Shown: positions 36,596 to 46,415, counted from the stretch's first letter. The stretch is DNA of 64,000 bases from Alphaproteobacteria bacterium (GCA_021774335.1 JAJFJD010000040.1:248001-312000); one strand, 5' to 3'. Numbers and translations are program-made. Notes: generated by a model not told the origin, from the sequence alone.

Positions 36596-38290
36596 GTGGC
36601 GTCCACTGATTCAACAACCGTTGCCGTGCCGCAGCCGGGTTTGACGATCGGACATTTCGCCCTGCTGCTTCTCGTTTGCCTTTGTCTTTTCCTGCCGGGG
36701 TTTGCCGAACTGCCGTTGACCGACCGGGATGAAGCGCGGTTCGCGCAAGCGTCCCGCCAGATGATGGACTCTGGCGACGTGGTGAACATCACCTTCCAGG
36801 ATCAGGCGCGCCACAAGAAGCCCGTAGGGATTTACTGGCTGCAATCGGCAAGCGCGTATCTGTTCGGCAGCGATGGTGAGGCCGCGGCATGGCCATACCG
36901 ATTGCCCTCGCTGATCGGTGCGATCGTTGCCGTCTTCGGAACCGCCTATGTCGGGACTCTGTTTTTCGGCCAACTGGTCGGCATGTCCGCTGCAATCCTG
37001 CTGGCGGGAACGTTGCTGTTGGGTGTAGAAGCACGGCTGGCAAAGACCGATGCGGTGTTGCTGGCGACCATCGTGGTCGCGCAGGCCGCGTTGGCAAAAA
37101 TGTATGTTTTGAAGAGCCAAGCCCAGTCCGGAAGCTGGCCGGCGGTCTTTGCCTTCTGGCTGGCCGTTGGGGCGAGCATCCTGATCAAGGGTCCGATCAT
37201 CTTCATGATCTGCGGTTTGACGATCCTGTATCTGGTTGCCGTGGAACGGGAGATCCGATGGCTCGGCATGCTGCGGCCGATTGCCGGTGTGCTGATCGCC
37301 GCCATCGTGGTCCTGCCGTGGTTCGTCGCGATCACCATTGAAACCGATGGGGCTTTCTTCAAGACATCGCTCGGCGGCGACTTCCTGGCCAAGATCGGTA
37401 AGGGACAGGAATCGCACGGCGCGCCGCCCGGGTTCTATTTCATTGCGTTCTGGCCGACCTTCTGGCCGTTCTCCGTGGTTGCGGCGCTCGCCGTACCGTG
37501 GATCTGGAGCCGCCGCCAGGAACCGCAGGTCCGGTTTTGCCTCGCCTGGCTTCTGCCAAGCTGGATCGTACTCGAATTGGTGGCGACGAAACTGCCGCAT
37601 TATATCCTGCCGGTCTATCCGGCCCTGGCCATACTGACGGCGGCGGCGTGGCGTGATGCGTTCGCCGGTGGCGGGCTTCGGCTGCGCAAGGCGTCGGCCT
37701 TCGTCGCGCTGGTCGGGTTCGCGATTTGCGGTGTCATCCTGGCCGGGTTGTTTGCCGTCGGGACCGCGTTTCTGCAATCCGCAGTCAACGTCGCGGGCCT
37801 CATCTTGGCAGCCGTGACACTGGGATTGCTGATCTACATGGTCCTGTGGTGGCGTGGGAAGGCGGACCATGCGTTTACGCCCATGGTGGCGTTGTTTGCC
37901 GGCGCGCTGGTCTTCAACGGCATTCTGTTTCATTTCTTTCTGCCGTCTCTCGATACCATCTGGCTCAGCAAGCGCAGCGCCGCGGCCTATGCGGCGACAC
38001 GCATCTGCCCCACTACGCGGCTCGCGTCGGCAGGGTTCACGGAGCCGAGCCTCGTCTTCCTTACGGGCACGAACACCCGTCTCGGGAATGCCGAGATGGT
38101 GGCGAAACATTTGTTGGCCGATCCGGCCTGTGCAATGGGGCTGGTGGATCAGAAAGCCGAGAAGAGACTCTTGGCGGCGCTAAAGAAAGTGGGCAAGACA
38201 CCGGAAGCCGTGCGAAAACTGAGCGGCGTGAATTATGCGAAAGGCAAGCGGCTTACCTTGACGTTTTATCGGCTCCCGAAGGGGGGGTGA
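36596..38290 (+). CDS. ArnT-like glycosyltransferase (GT39/GT83 family)
   Basis: A 564-residue inner-membrane glycosyltransferase starting at GTG (36596). The first periplasmic loop has the PMT/ArnT catalytic signature (LPLTDRDEARFAQASRQMM, Asp43/Asp45-Glu46), then ITFQDQARHKKPVGIYWLQS. About 11-12 membrane helices and a small C-terminal periplasmic domain follow. ArnT and its relatives move sugars from undecaprenyl phosphate to lipid A. Twelve bp downstream lies a PAP2 phosphatase gene, so lipid A or another lipid glycan is the likely target. Donor sugar unknown. Confidence 0.88.
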   Translation: MASTDSTTVAVPQPGLTIGHFALLLLVCLCLFLPGFAELPLTDRDEARFAQASRQMMDSGDVVNITFQDQARHKKPVGIYWLQSASAYLFGSDGEAAAWPYRLPSLIGAIVAVFGTAYVGTLFFGQLVGMSAAILLAGTLLLGVEARLAKTDAVLLATIVVAQAALAKMYVLKSQAQSGSWPAVFAFWLAVGASILIKGPIIFMICGLTILYLVAVEREIRWLGMLRPIAGVLIAAIVVLPWFVAITIETDGAFFKTSLGGDFLAKIGKGQESHGAPPGFYFIAFWPTFWPFSVVAALAVPWIWSRRQEPQVRFCLAWLLPSWIVLELVATKLPHYILPVYPALAILTAAAWRDAFAGGGLRLRKASAFVALVGFAICGVILAGLFAVGTAFLQSAVNVAGLILAAVTLGLLIYMVLWWRGKADHAFTPMVALFAGALVFNGILFHFFLPSLDTIWLSKRSAAAYAATRICPTTRLASAGFTEPSLVFLTGTNTRLGNAEMVAKHLLADPACAMGLVDQKAEKRLLAALKKVGKTPEAVRKLSGVNYAKGKRLTLTFYRLPKGG

Positions 38291-38302
38291 GGCGGCCATC
38301 GA

Positions 38303-39067
38303 ATGACAATGCAGTCCTCGACGCAAAGATCGGTTTGGGCCGACATGACGCAGGCGCTGAGTTGGCGCGATTGGCGGGTATTGTCCACCGTTGCGGTCAT
38401 TGCCGTCTTGATGGTCACTGTGGATGGGCCGTTGTCGTCTTTAATGCGGTCGATCGACGGCGATGCGCGCCGGGTCATTGATATCCTGGCCTCATCCGGC
38501 AACTCGAAATACTCGCTTGTCCCGACCGGCGTCGCTGCGATCCTATTCATGGTGCTGTATTTTCTCGACGCCTCGACACGGCGCGCGCGGTACTATGCAT
38601 GGCTGGCCGGTGCGTCCGGTTTCGTCTTCGCGTCCATCGCTGTATCCGGCATCGCCACCAATATCGTGAAGATACTATTGGGGCGGGCGCGGCCCCATGC
38701 GGCCGAGACCCTGTCCTGGCCCGTATTCCAGCCGATCGCGCCCAGCGGGGATTACCATTCCTTTCCCTCGGGCCATGCCAACACGCTTTTTTGCATCGCG
38801 ATCGCGGTTGGGTTTTTTGCACCGCGCTTGCGCATCCCGCTGCTGATCGCGGCGGCGGTATTGGCGTTTGGGCGGGTTCTTCAGTTCAAGCATTTCATCA
38901 GCGACTCTGTCGGCGGCGCGCTCTTGGCAGCCCTCACGACCATCTGGCTAAGGCAACTATTCGCCCGAGGGAATGTGGTGTTTACGGAATTGCCGAGCGG
39001 GCGTATCGGGTTTACCGCGCCCGGCCGCATCCTGCTGAACTGGAATAAGGCGCGGTCAGACCGATAG
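38303..39067 (+). CDS. PAP2 family membrane phosphatase (LpxE/LpxF-like)
   Basis: A 254-residue protein with about six membrane helices and the complete PAP2 active site: Lys123-X6-Arg-Pro (KILLGRARP), PSGH at 155-158 in HSFPSGHANTLFC, and Arg191-X5-His197-X3-Asp201 in GRVLQFKHFISD. It would dephosphorylate lipid A, an undecaprenyl diphosphate or phosphatidate at the periplasmic face. Pairing with the ArnT-like gene (12-bp gap) supports a lipid A remodelling pair: removal of phosphate and addition of sugar. Specificity is not readable. Confidence 0.88.
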   Translation: MTMQSSTQRSVWADMTQALSWRDWRVLSTVAVIAVLMVTVDGPLSSLMRSIDGDARRVIDILASSGNSKYSLVPTGVAAILFMVLYFLDASTRRARYYAWLAGASGFVFASIAVSGIATNIVKILLGRARPHAAETLSWPVFQPIAPSGDYHSFPSGHANTLFCIAIAVGFFAPRLRIPLLIAAAVLAFGRVLQFKHFISDSVGGALLAALTTIWLRQLFARGNVVFTELPSGRIGFTAPGRILLNWNKARSDR

Positions 39068-39141
39068 CGCCTGCGGCTGATCGCCGTTCTGCCCACTGTC
39101 TGATTTCTAGGAGATAATAGGGCCGGTCTTCGGCCATAAAC

Positions 39142-39351
39142 TCAGAACGGGCCGCTGCCCAGCCGGAGTATCTGATCGAAGGCCTTGTCGCGCGACCAGT
39201 CTGGATAGACCGCTAGCACCGCCTGAATGGCAGCGCTTGTCGCGACATCATAGGTCGCACCGGTCTCGTCAGCTTCCCGATAAGCGCGATGAATTATACG
39301 CGACAGATCTACGTCTGCCACATCGTCCATTCGCAGTAACATATCCACCAC
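39142..39351 (-). CDS. Small hypothetical protein, 69 residues
   Basis: I do not recognise it. It is helical and acidic at the start (MVDMLLRMDDVADVDLSRII) and ends YPDWSRDKAFDQILRLGSG. No signal or membrane segment. Start ATG at 39351, ribosome-binding site weak (GGTGGT). Composition is like that of a real cytoplasmic protein and no better frame overlaps, but it may be a spurious call. Confidence 0.5.
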   Translation of the reverse strand: MVDMLLRMDDVADVDLSRIIHRAYREADETGATYDVATSAAIQAVLAVYPDWSRDKAFDQILRLGSGPF

Positions 39352-39707
39352 CCTGCCTGGAATCGCCTCCAGGCCATGAATTGTTCCTGAAATTGAAGTT
39401 TACTCGAAACCACTGGCGCTTTGTATGACGCAAGCGAGACCTTCTTTAGGATAGAAGGCCCATTGTGATCTTTTCATCACAAGCGTTTCGAGTTTCCAGG
39501 CCCGGTTTGTTGTTTTTCTAGACAAACCGCACTGTTCCGGAATCGGACTAGCCATTTTGAGTAACCCAAAAGTTCCATTTCGCCATTTCCTCCCTCCAAA
39601 TGGATAGTCCGAATAGCCGGAGGAACTGGGTCCTTAGTCGGGTTAACGTGGCGGTGTTATCCAGCTCATGTTGAAACGAGGCTGGAACACGGGACAGGGT
39701 ATCTCCG
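39352..39707. other. Intergenic region, 356 bp
   Basis: Relatively AT-rich DNA (for example GTTTGTTGTTTTTCTAGAC at 39505-39525). No gene, terminator or repeat could be supported. Confidence 0.4.
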
Positions 39708-39911
39708 ATGAACAGCGAACTCGCGCGGCTTTCTGAACCAGAGGTCAGCCCTTATCTGCGACGGCCGATTCGGACTTTTGCCGAGGCCTGCCGAGACGTC
39801 ACCGCCAAACGCCAAGCGATCCGTGAAGCGCGGGCCGCAAATTCGAATGCGCCGATCCATGCCGTCGATCCGGTCAAGACACTGCGGCGTGGGGTCGGCC
39901 AGCCGGCGTAA
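39708..39911 (+). CDS. Possible small hypothetical protein, 67 residues
   Basis: Starts MNSELARLSEPEVSPYLRRP and has a basic, helix-prone middle (EACRDVTAKRQAIREARAAN). No recognisable domain; the ribosome-binding site is poor. It ends 46 bp before the amidohydrolase start. Kept as a low-confidence candidate. Confidence 0.28.
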   Translation: MNSELARLSEPEVSPYLRRPIRTFAEACRDVTAKRQAIREARAANSNAPIHAVDPVKTLRRGVGQPA

Positions 39912-39957
39912 GACTGTATCCGCGACAGGATGCAATGCGGCGGCTATAGTTCGCTTT

Positions 39958-41178
39958 ATGGTTCATGACTCGTCATTCCATCTCCACAATATTCGCATCG
40001 ACGCCGACCAGACCGTGGGAATCACGGTGCGGGATGGCGTCATTACGGACGTCTCGGCCGGCCAGACCGTCGCGTCGGATGAGCTTGCTAGCATCGACGG
40101 GGCGAACGGCCTGATATTGCCGGCTTTGGTCGATGGGCACATGCATGTGGACAAGACGCTGTTCGGACAGCCTTGGTTGCCATATCCGGCCGGACCGGAC
40201 CGCGAAAGCCGGATCGAGACGGAAAAGCAACTGCGCAATCGATTTCCCGCGCCAGTCGAAGATCGGGCAGCGGCGCTGCTGCGCCAGGTAATCACGACGG
40301 GGACCGGGGCGTTACGAACCCATGTAGATATCGATCTCCCGATCGGCTTGGCCCATCTGCATGCAATTCTTGCGTTGCGCGATCGTTTCAAGGCCTTCCT
40401 TGATATCCAGATCGTCGCCTTTCCACAAAGCGGTATTGCCCGGAGCCCGGGGATGGCGGACCTGCTCGATGCCGCCGTCGCTGAAGGCGCGGATCTCGTT
40501 GGCGGGATCGATCCTATCGCCTTCGACGAGGATTTGACGGCGCATTACGACGTAATATTCGGGATTGCCGAGCGCCACGGTGTTGGCATCGACATTCACC
40601 TTCATGACGCGGGTCCGACCGGCGTGAAGGAACTGGACGGTTTGATCGAGCGAACCCGTGCTGCCGGCCTTGAGGGACAGGTAACGGCAAGCCATGCCTT
40701 TTGCGTGGGCGGCTGCGATGAGGCGACTTTCGAACGCTTGGCCGCCGCACTAGCTGAGACGAAGATTTCGATCGCGACGCATGGCGGCGGCGCGTCACCG
40801 TTGCCGCCCGTGAAGAAATTGCGTGATCGGGGCGTTTCGATATTCGCGGGCAACGACAATATTCGCGACACCTGGACGCCCTACGGCAACGGCGACATGT
40901 TGGAGCGCGCGATGTTGACGGCGTGGCGGTCCGGCTTCCGCACCGACGAGGATATGGAAATCGCATTGGATTTGGCGAGCGGGGCCGGGGCCAAGGAACT
41001 CGGCCTTGCCGGGCACGGTCTCGATGTGGGGTGCGCCGCGGACTTCTTTGTTGTCGATGCCGATACGCCCGCGCATGCCGTTGCGGATCGGCCGGTCCGC
41101 CGAATGGTGTTCAAGCGCGGGCGGCTCGTGGCACGGGACGGGGCGTTGACCGCGCAGGCAGAGGCGGAACTTCGCTAG
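39958..41178 (+). CDS. Amidohydrolase, cytosine deaminase-like
   Basis: A 406-residue TIM-barrel metal hydrolase from the ATG at 39958 (MVHDSSFHLHNIRID); the longer frame is Arg-rich and not conserved. Metal site: DGHMHVDKTLFGQPW (His-X-His), GIDIHLHDAG and TASHAFCVGG, with the late Asp in FAGNDNIRDTW. The final block PYGNGDMLERAMLTAW is characteristic of the CodA / N-isopropylammelide hydrolase branch. It deaminates or hydrolyses a ring amide or amine; the exact substrate is unknown. It converges with the lyase (4-bp overlap), whose neighbours are two Ldh-type dehydrogenases. Confidence 0.85.
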   Translation: MVHDSSFHLHNIRIDADQTVGITVRDGVITDVSAGQTVASDELASIDGANGLILPALVDGHMHVDKTLFGQPWLPYPAGPDRESRIETEKQLRNRFPAPVEDRAAALLRQVITTGTGALRTHVDIDLPIGLAHLHAILALRDRFKAFLDIQIVAFPQSGIARSPGMADLLDAAVAEGADLVGGIDPIAFDEDLTAHYDVIFGIAERHGVGIDIHLHDAGPTGVKELDGLIERTRAAGLEGQVTASHAFCVGGCDEATFERLAAALAETKISIATHGGGASPLPPVKKLRDRGVSIFAGNDNIRDTWTPYGNGDMLERAMLTAWRSGFRTDEDMEIALDLASGAGAKELGLAGHGLDVGCAADFFVVDADTPAHAVADRPVRRMVFKRGRLVARDGALTAQAEAELR

Positions 41179-42524
41179 CCGTCAATCAGCGCCAGGACTT
41201 GGTCCACCATTTGCGGTGCGACGCCCAGGTAGTTTGCCGGGTCGAGCATGGCGTCGATCTCTGTTTCTGATAGATGACTGCTGATCTGCGGGTCGGCGAG
41301 CAGAACGTCCCGCAACGTGGTGCTGCCGTCGGCGCAGCGCGCGCAGGCTTCGTATACGACGTCATGCGCCTGGTTGCGGCCGATATGCGGCGCCAACCCC
41401 ATCATCACGGCTTCCGACATGATCAGACCATGGAGCATGTCGAGATTGGCGCGCATGCGGGCTTCGTCTACGACGAGGCCGTCGAGGATCGACAAGGCGT
41501 TCTCTATCGCGCCACCGGCGATGACGAAGGCTTCCGGCAGGATGGACCATTCCAGATGCATCCCGCCGATGCTGCGTTCGTGATCCTGAACCATCGTGTC
41601 GAGGGCGAGTGAGACCTTCTCGCGCAGCATTCGGCCCGCGGCGACCAACGGTTGGCACAGGATGGGATTACGCTTCTGCGGCAAGGTGCTGCTGGCGCCG
41701 CGTCCGGTGACGAAGGGTTCGCCGACCTCACCGACTTCGGTCGACATCAAGGTTCCGATTTCCTGGCCGATCTTGGCCAAAGTCGCGCCGACGAGTCCCA
41801 GAAGTGCCGTCGTTTCAGTCCATGAATCGCGCGAGACATGCCAGGTGATCGGTGCTTCGGCGAGGCTCAGCTCCTTCATCGTTTCGCGCAACACGTCGAG
41901 CCCTTGGTCGCCCAGCGTCGCGTTCGTCCCGACCGCGCCGGCGATCTGTCCGACCGCCGCGCGCGGGCGGATTTCAACGAGGCGCTGGCGATGGCGGTGA
42001 ACCTCGGCCAGCCAGATCGCGACCTTGTAGCCAAAGGTGATGGGCGCGGCCTGCTGCCGCATCGTGCGGCCCGCCATGATCGTATTCCGGTGTTTCCGGG
42101 CAAGGGCGGCAAGAACGGTTTCAAGTTCACCCAGCATCGCGTCCAACAGATCGAGCCCATCGCGTATCTGGAGCGCCATGCCGGTGTCGATCACGTCCTG
42201 CGTGGTGCTACCCCAGTGCACGTAGCGCGCCGTCTCTGGGCTCACCGCCTTCGCGAGTTGATGGACAATGGGCAGGATCGGAAATCCCACCTTGTCGAAC
42301 TCCTCTTTCATCGCCGGGATATCGATGAACTCGACTTTCGCCTTTTCGCTGATCTCCGCGGCCGCTTCCTTGGGAATGATCCCTAATCGGGCTTGCGCGC
42401 GGGCAAGCCCGGCTTCGAAGTCGAGCCAGCCCTGAAAGCGGGCTTCATCGTTGAACAACGCATGCATGCGCGCCGCGCCGTACATGTCCTTGTAATAGAC
42501 GGAGTCGATGATCGATGTGGCCAT
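41175..42524 (-). CDS. Fumarase/aspartase superfamily lyase (PcaB / adenylosuccinate lyase-like)
   Basis: A 449-residue helical lyase. Conserved superfamily regions: VHWGSTTQDVIDTGM (C1), TMRQQAAPITFGYKVA (C2) and the signature GASSTLPQKRNPILCQPLV (C3, catalytic serine loop). Length and the HWGSTTQD form resemble 3-carboxy-cis,cis-muconate cycloisomerase and its relatives rather than housekeeping PurB. No other protocatechuate genes are adjacent, so the true substrate may be another amino- or carboxy-acid. Transcribed after the two Ldh genes, probably in one minus-strand operon (48-bp gap). Confidence 0.82.
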   Translation of the reverse strand: MATSIIDSVYYKDMYGAARMHALFNDEARFQGWLDFEAGLARAQARLGIIPKEAAAEISEKAKVEFIDIPAMKEEFDKVGFPILPIVHQLAKAVSPETARYVHWGSTTQDVIDTGMALQIRDGLDLLDAMLGELETVLAALARKHRNTIMAGRTMRQQAAPITFGYKVAIWLAEVHRHRQRLVEIRPRAAVGQIAGAVGTNATLGDQGLDVLRETMKELSLAEAPITWHVSRDSWTETTALLGLVGATLAKIGQEIGTLMSTEVGEVGEPFVTGRGASSTLPQKRNPILCQPLVAAGRMLREKVSLALDTMVQDHERSIGGMHLEWSILPEAFVIAGGAIENALSILDGLVVDEARMRANLDMLHGLIMSEAVMMGLAPHIGRNQAHDVVYEACARCADGSTTLRDVLLADPQISSHLSETEIDAMLDPANYLGVAPQMVDQVLALIDG

Positions 42525-42572
42525 GACGCGATGTCCTTGACGGTTGGTGGAGATGTTGCTCCGGCGGCGCGC

Positions 42573-43661
42573 TCAGGTCAGGAGAAAGTCCGCGCCGGTC
42601 TCTTTCGCGATTTCCTGAATACGATCCCGCAGGCCGGGTGGCACCGGAATGCCGGCGGATTCTCGTTCGGCCTCGATCTTGTCTTCCGGTTCTCCGGCGA
42701 CCATGACGGGCTGTGCCGGATCGGCCGGTGTCGTCGCGTGCAGGTCGTCGATCAGTTCGTCCACCGTGTCTTCGAAAGCGCCGTCCGGCCGGTAGATGGT
42801 CGGATTGATGCAGAGGAAGAAGTGACCGAGGTTCATCGTGCCGGGGTCGCGGGTACCATGATCCGGGCGGGTGACGACGCTAGCACCTGACAAGGCGGTC
42901 GACAGGATTTCGACCATCGCGCCGAGACCGTAGCCCTTGTGACTGCCGAGTTCGGAAAGGCCACCGAGCGGCGTCATCAAACCGCCATCCCAGTGGGTTG
43001 CGGAATCGGTGGTCGGTTGCCCGGTTTTGTCCAAGGCCCAGCCAAGCGGCAGCGGCTGTTTCTCGACAGCCTTATTGCGAATCTTGCCGCCGGCGACAGT
43101 CGAGGTCGCCATGTCCAGGTTGAACGGCTTGTGCCGTTTCGCCGGTGCCGTAAAGGCGATGGGATTGGTGCCAAGCTGCGCCTGCGCGGCATAGGTTGGC
43201 ACGACCTTCGGCCCTGACGTGTTGGTCATCGCCATCGCGACCAGCCCTTCGCGGGCGGCCATTCGCGTGTAGTAGCCTGCCGCGCCGTAATGCGCAGAAT
43301 TGCGCACCGACACCGTCGCCATGCCGTTTTGCTTCGTCTTGCCGATCGCCAATTCCATCGCCCGGACCGAGGCGACATAGCCGAGCCCGCCGCCGGCATC
43401 GACGAGTGCCGTGACCGGAGTCTCGCGGACGACGGTATATGTCGCATCCAGCGTGATGATCTTGCGCTTCCATCGGCTGAAATAGTTCGGCACGCAGGAA
43501 ATGCCATGCGTGTCGATGCCACGCTTGTCGGCGTCGACCATAACGTTTGCCGTGATCTCGACATCGTCCTCCGGCATGCCGAAGGACCGCAGGCAGGACG
43601 CTATTTGATCGCGCACACAGGCGACCGGGAACCGTTTTACAGTGCTGTCATCATTGGCCAT
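42573..43661 (-). CDS. Ldh family (malate/L-lactate-type) NAD-dependent dehydrogenase, copy 2
   Basis: A 362-residue type-2 malate/L-lactate/ureidoglycolate dehydrogenase from the ATG at 43661 ([20 protein letters not shown]). Conserved: [17 protein letters not shown] (catalytic His), [46 protein letters not shown] and [17 protein letters not shown]. It would reduce a 2-oxo acid or oxidise a 2-hydroxy acid with NAD(P). It starts 4 bp after the stop of its paralogue and shows high similarity (roughly 60% by eye), a clear tandem duplication. Confidence 0.9.
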   Translation of the reverse strand: MANDDSTVKRFPVACVRDQIASCLRSFGMPEDDVEITANVMVDADKRGIDTHGISCVPNYFSRWKRKIITLDATYTVVRETPVTALVDAGGGLGYVASVRAMELAIGKTKQNGMATVSVRNSAHYGAAGYYTRMAAREGLVAMAMTNTSGPKVVPTYAAQAQLGTNPIAFTAPAKRHKPFNLDMATSTVAGGKIRNKAVEKQPLPLGWALDKTGQPTTDSATHWDGGLMTPLGGLSELGSHKGYGLGAMVEILSTALSGASVVTRPDHGTRDPGTMNLGHFFLCINPTIYRPDGAFEDTVDELIDDLHATTPADPAQPVMVAGEPEDKIEAERESAGIPVPPGLRDRIQEIAKETGADFLLT

Positions 43662-43665
43662 GGCG

Positions 43666-44763
43666 TTAATCCAGGAAGAATTCGGCGTTGGAGTTCTTGG
43701 CGATGTCGCGGATCTTCCCGCGCAGCCCCGGCGGCACCGGGATGCCGGTATCCTCGCGCATGGCGCGGATGATGTTTTCTGGCTCACCGGCCACCATGAC
43801 CGGTTGGTCCGGATCGACCGGCGTCGTCGCGTGTAGGGCGTCGATCAGTTCGTCGACCGTTTCCTCAAAGGCGCCCTCGGGCCGGAAAGCCGTTGGATCG
43901 ATGGCAAGGAAGAAGTGCCCGATATCCATCGTGCCCGGCCGCCGGTATCCGTGCTCGGGATGAGTCACCAGACTGGCACCCGAAAAACCCGCCGATAGAA
44001 TCTCGACCATCGCGCCCAGGCCGTAGCCTTTGTGGCTGCCCAGTTCGCGGGTGCCGCCCAATGGCGTCTGGGTCCCGGCGCGGTCGAAATAGAGGCTCGA
44101 GTCCGAGGTTGGGCGACCGTCGGGGCCATTGGCCCAACCCTCGGGGAGGGGCAGGCCTTCGTTCGCCTTGTTGCGTATCTTGCCGGCAGCCACTGTCGTC
44201 GTCGCCATATCGAGATTGAACGGCGCGTTGCGTTTAGCTGGCGCGGTGAAGGCGATGGGATTTGTAGAAAGCTTTGCGTCGCGGCCGAAGGTGGGCGCGG
44301 TGCGGGGGCCGGAGCCATTGGTCGTTGCCATGCCGACCAATCCTTCCGCCGCTATCATGCGGGTGTAGTAGCCGGTTGCGCCGAAATGGTTGGAGTTGCA
44401 GACCGCGACACCGGCCATGCCCATTTCCTTGGCCTTTTTGATGGCGATCTTGGTGGCCTGGATGGAGGGGACATAACCGAGGCCGCCGCCGGCATCGACC
44501 AGCGCGGAGACCGGCGTCTCGCGCACCACCTCGACTTTGGCGTCCATCGTGATGATGCCATCGCGGCGGCGCGAGTCATATGTTGTCAGCATCGAAAGGC
44601 CGTGCGTGTCGATCCCGCACTTATCGGCGTCGACCATGACATTGGCCGTGATCTCGACCTGATCGGCGGGCATGCCCCATGCGGTGAGGCAGGACGCGAT
44701 CTGATTGCGCAACGCGTCGGCCGGGAAATGCTTGATGTCCTCGTCTGCGGTCCCATCGCTCAT
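43666..44763 (-). CDS. Ldh family (malate/L-lactate-type) NAD-dependent dehydrogenase, copy 1
   Basis: A 365-residue paralogue of the following gene: [64 protein letters not shown]-type loop (seen as [18 protein letters not shown]). It leads the minus-strand group Ldh-Ldh-lyase and diverges from a Bug-type binding protein gene. The substrate loop differs from copy 2 ([10 protein letters not shown] versus [10 protein letters not shown]), which suggests two related 2-hydroxy acids or opposite stereo-preference. Confidence 0.9.
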   Translation of the reverse strand: MSDGTADEDIKHFPADALRNQIASCLTAWGMPADQVEITANVMVDADKCGIDTHGLSMLTTYDSRRRDGIITMDAKVEVVRETPVSALVDAGGGLGYVPSIQATKIAIKKAKEMGMAGVAVCNSNHFGATGYYTRMIAAEGLVGMATTNGSGPRTAPTFGRDAKLSTNPIAFTAPAKRNAPFNLDMATTTVAAGKIRNKANEGLPLPEGWANGPDGRPTSDSSLYFDRAGTQTPLGGTRELGSHKGYGLGAMVEILSAGFSGASLVTHPEHGYRRPGTMDIGHFFLAIDPTAFRPEGAFEETVDELIDALHATTPVDPDQPVMVAGEPENIIRAMREDTGIPVPPGLRGKIRDIAKNSNAEFFLD

Positions 44764-45045
44764 GGGGCTTCTCTCCGATTGATTTTGTTATGCGGACGGT
44801 CCGGTTGGCCCGCCATGCGCTGGCCCGAATGCGTTTGGTTCGGGTTCATTGATGACCATTCAGATGTATCGGGAATCGCGATTTCAGGCAAATTCCGGGC
44901 GTTGATTCGGGGAAACACGTCCTCCGTGTTAGAGTTTTGAGTCTCGCAATAATAATAAGAACAAGAAGCGCCCTGTGTGCGATTGCCGTTGGCCGTCTGC
45001 GCGCAGGCAGATCGCCAATGCACAACGTCAAAGGGAGGACTTCCA
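44764..45045. promoter_or_regulatory. Divergent promoter region with inverted repeat
   Basis: A 282-bp divergent region between the Ldh operon and the Bug gene. It contains AACACG-TCCTC-CGTGTT at 44914-44930, a 6-bp inverted repeat with 5-bp spacer that could bind a dimeric (for example GntR-type) regulator. No regulator gene is adjacent. The Bug gene has a strong AAGGGAGGAC ribosome-binding site at 45031-45040. Confidence 0.35.
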
Positions 45046-46176
45046 ATGTTACCGAAATCTATCCTGAACGGCGTAGCGGGTTTGATCGCACTGTCCGCTA
45101 CAATCGTTCTAGGTGTTGCCGTTACCAACACCGATGCCAAGGCCGCCAATTTCGAAGGGAAGCGAATTCAGATTATCGTTCCTTTCAATGAGGGCGGTGG
45201 AACAGATAGTTACAGCCGCTTCCTGCAGCAATACATGCAGAAGTATCTGCCCGGCAATCCGAGAATCCTGGTCATCAACAAGCCAGGAGCGGGTGGTATT
45301 CTTGGTACCAACCATTTTCAGCAACGTGCGACGAAGGACGGCACGTGGGTTATGGCCATATCGACGTCGGTTATGGCGAATTACATGCTGGGCGATCCAC
45401 GGATCAAGTTCGATCTCAAGGATTACATCCCGATCATCCTGTCGCCGCGCAGCAGTCTGGTCTATGTGCGCAAGGATCTCGGCCTTCAGAAGATCAAGAC
45501 GCTGAAGGGCAAGATGCAGAAGCTGCGGTCGACTCCGGTCGAGAAACTCGTGTTTGGCGGCAAGACACCGACATCGGCGGGGCTGCAGTACCGGCTTGGC
45601 CTGAGCCTGCTTGGCGTCGAGGTCAAGAGCGTTTGGGGTATGAAGGGGAACGGCCCGATGGCGTTGGCCTTCGAACGGGGCGAGTTCCTGGTCAATTACG
45701 ACAACTCTCTGTCCTTCTTGAACAACCGGCAGAAGTTGTTGGAGGACGGCATTGCGGTTCCGATTTATACGCTGGGTATCGTGGACGGCAAGGGTAAGGC
45801 GCAGCGTGATCCGACATGGCCGGACGTGCCGAGCTATTTCGAGGCGTATGAAGCGCTTCACGGCAAGAAGCCTTCGGGACCCGGATTCGAGGCCTGGCTT
45901 GCGCTCATGCAGATGAGTTCCGGTATGAACAAGTCCTGGAACCTGCCTGCCGGTACGCCGAAGGATATCGTCGAGGCATGGCGCACGGCGGCCCGCAAAA
46001 TGCTCAAGGATCCTGATTTCGTGAAGAAGCGCGATAAAATTCTGGGCAAGTATCCGCAAACCATCGGCGACGAGGCAGTCGCTATCCGTGATACGGCGCT
46101 GACTCTATCGCCGAAAGCGCGGGGGTTTCTCGAGCAGTACGTGAAGGTACGCTACGGCATCACTTTGGGTAAATAG
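45046..46176 (+). CDS. TTT (Bug/TctC) family periplasmic substrate-binding protein
   Basis: A 376-residue exported protein from the ATG at 45046, 5 nt after AAGGGAGGAC. Signal peptide MLPKSILNGVAGLIALSATI, probably cut after TNTDAKA. The mature N-terminus has the Bug pattern FEGKRIQIIVPFNEGGGTDSY, INKPGAGGILGTNHFQQ. It is longer than the usual 320-330 residues, with an insertion around residues 240-300. The TctA/TctB membrane subunits are not next to it, so it is an orphan binding protein. It probably captures a carboxylate, perhaps the substrate of the divergent dehydrogenase operon (inference). Confidence 0.88.
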   Translation: MLPKSILNGVAGLIALSATIVLGVAVTNTDAKAANFEGKRIQIIVPFNEGGGTDSYSRFLQQYMQKYLPGNPRILVINKPGAGGILGTNHFQQRATKDGTWVMAISTSVMANYMLGDPRIKFDLKDYIPIILSPRSSLVYVRKDLGLQKIKTLKGKMQKLRSTPVEKLVFGGKTPTSAGLQYRLGLSLLGVEVKSVWGMKGNGPMALAFERGEFLVNYDNSLSFLNNRQKLLEDGIAVPIYTLGIVDGKGKAQRDPTWPDVPSYFEAYEALHGKKPSGPGFEAWLALMQMSSGMNKSWNLPAGTPKDIVEAWRTAARKMLKDPDFVKKRDKILGKYPQTIGDEAVAIRDTALTLSPKARGFLEQYVKVRYGITLGK

Positions 46177-46210
46177 CCCGCCGATTTCGTGAGGTAGGGT
46201 ACATTGCTTG

Positions 46211-46255
46211 GCAAGGCTCCGGGGCGGTCGTCTCCGGAGCCTTGCTCTTTATTTT
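46211..46255 (+). terminator. Rho-independent terminator after the Bug gene
   Basis: A 12-bp stem GCAAGGCTCCGG (46211-46222) with CCGGAGCCTTGC (46234-46245), 11-nt loop, then TCTTTATTTT. Strong and correctly placed 34 bp after the stop codon. Confidence 0.85.
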
Positions 46256-46415
46256 GCCGCGAGGAGGTAAAAATTTTACAATCATGTCGTGTAAATTGCG
46301 GCAAATTGGCCCGCTCGCATTCCAGTCCCGACGGATAGCATGTTAAGATGAATTACGACCCATTCGGTCGAAGACCCATCAAGATCACCAAGCGAATACA
46401 GAGGAATTTCCATCC

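Noticed and set aside
36611-38110. A 499-residue minus-strand frame
   Set aside because: Antisense to the ArnT-like gene; the composition (Arg, Gln, Asp and His runs) is that of a reverse-strand shadow of a hydrophobic protein.
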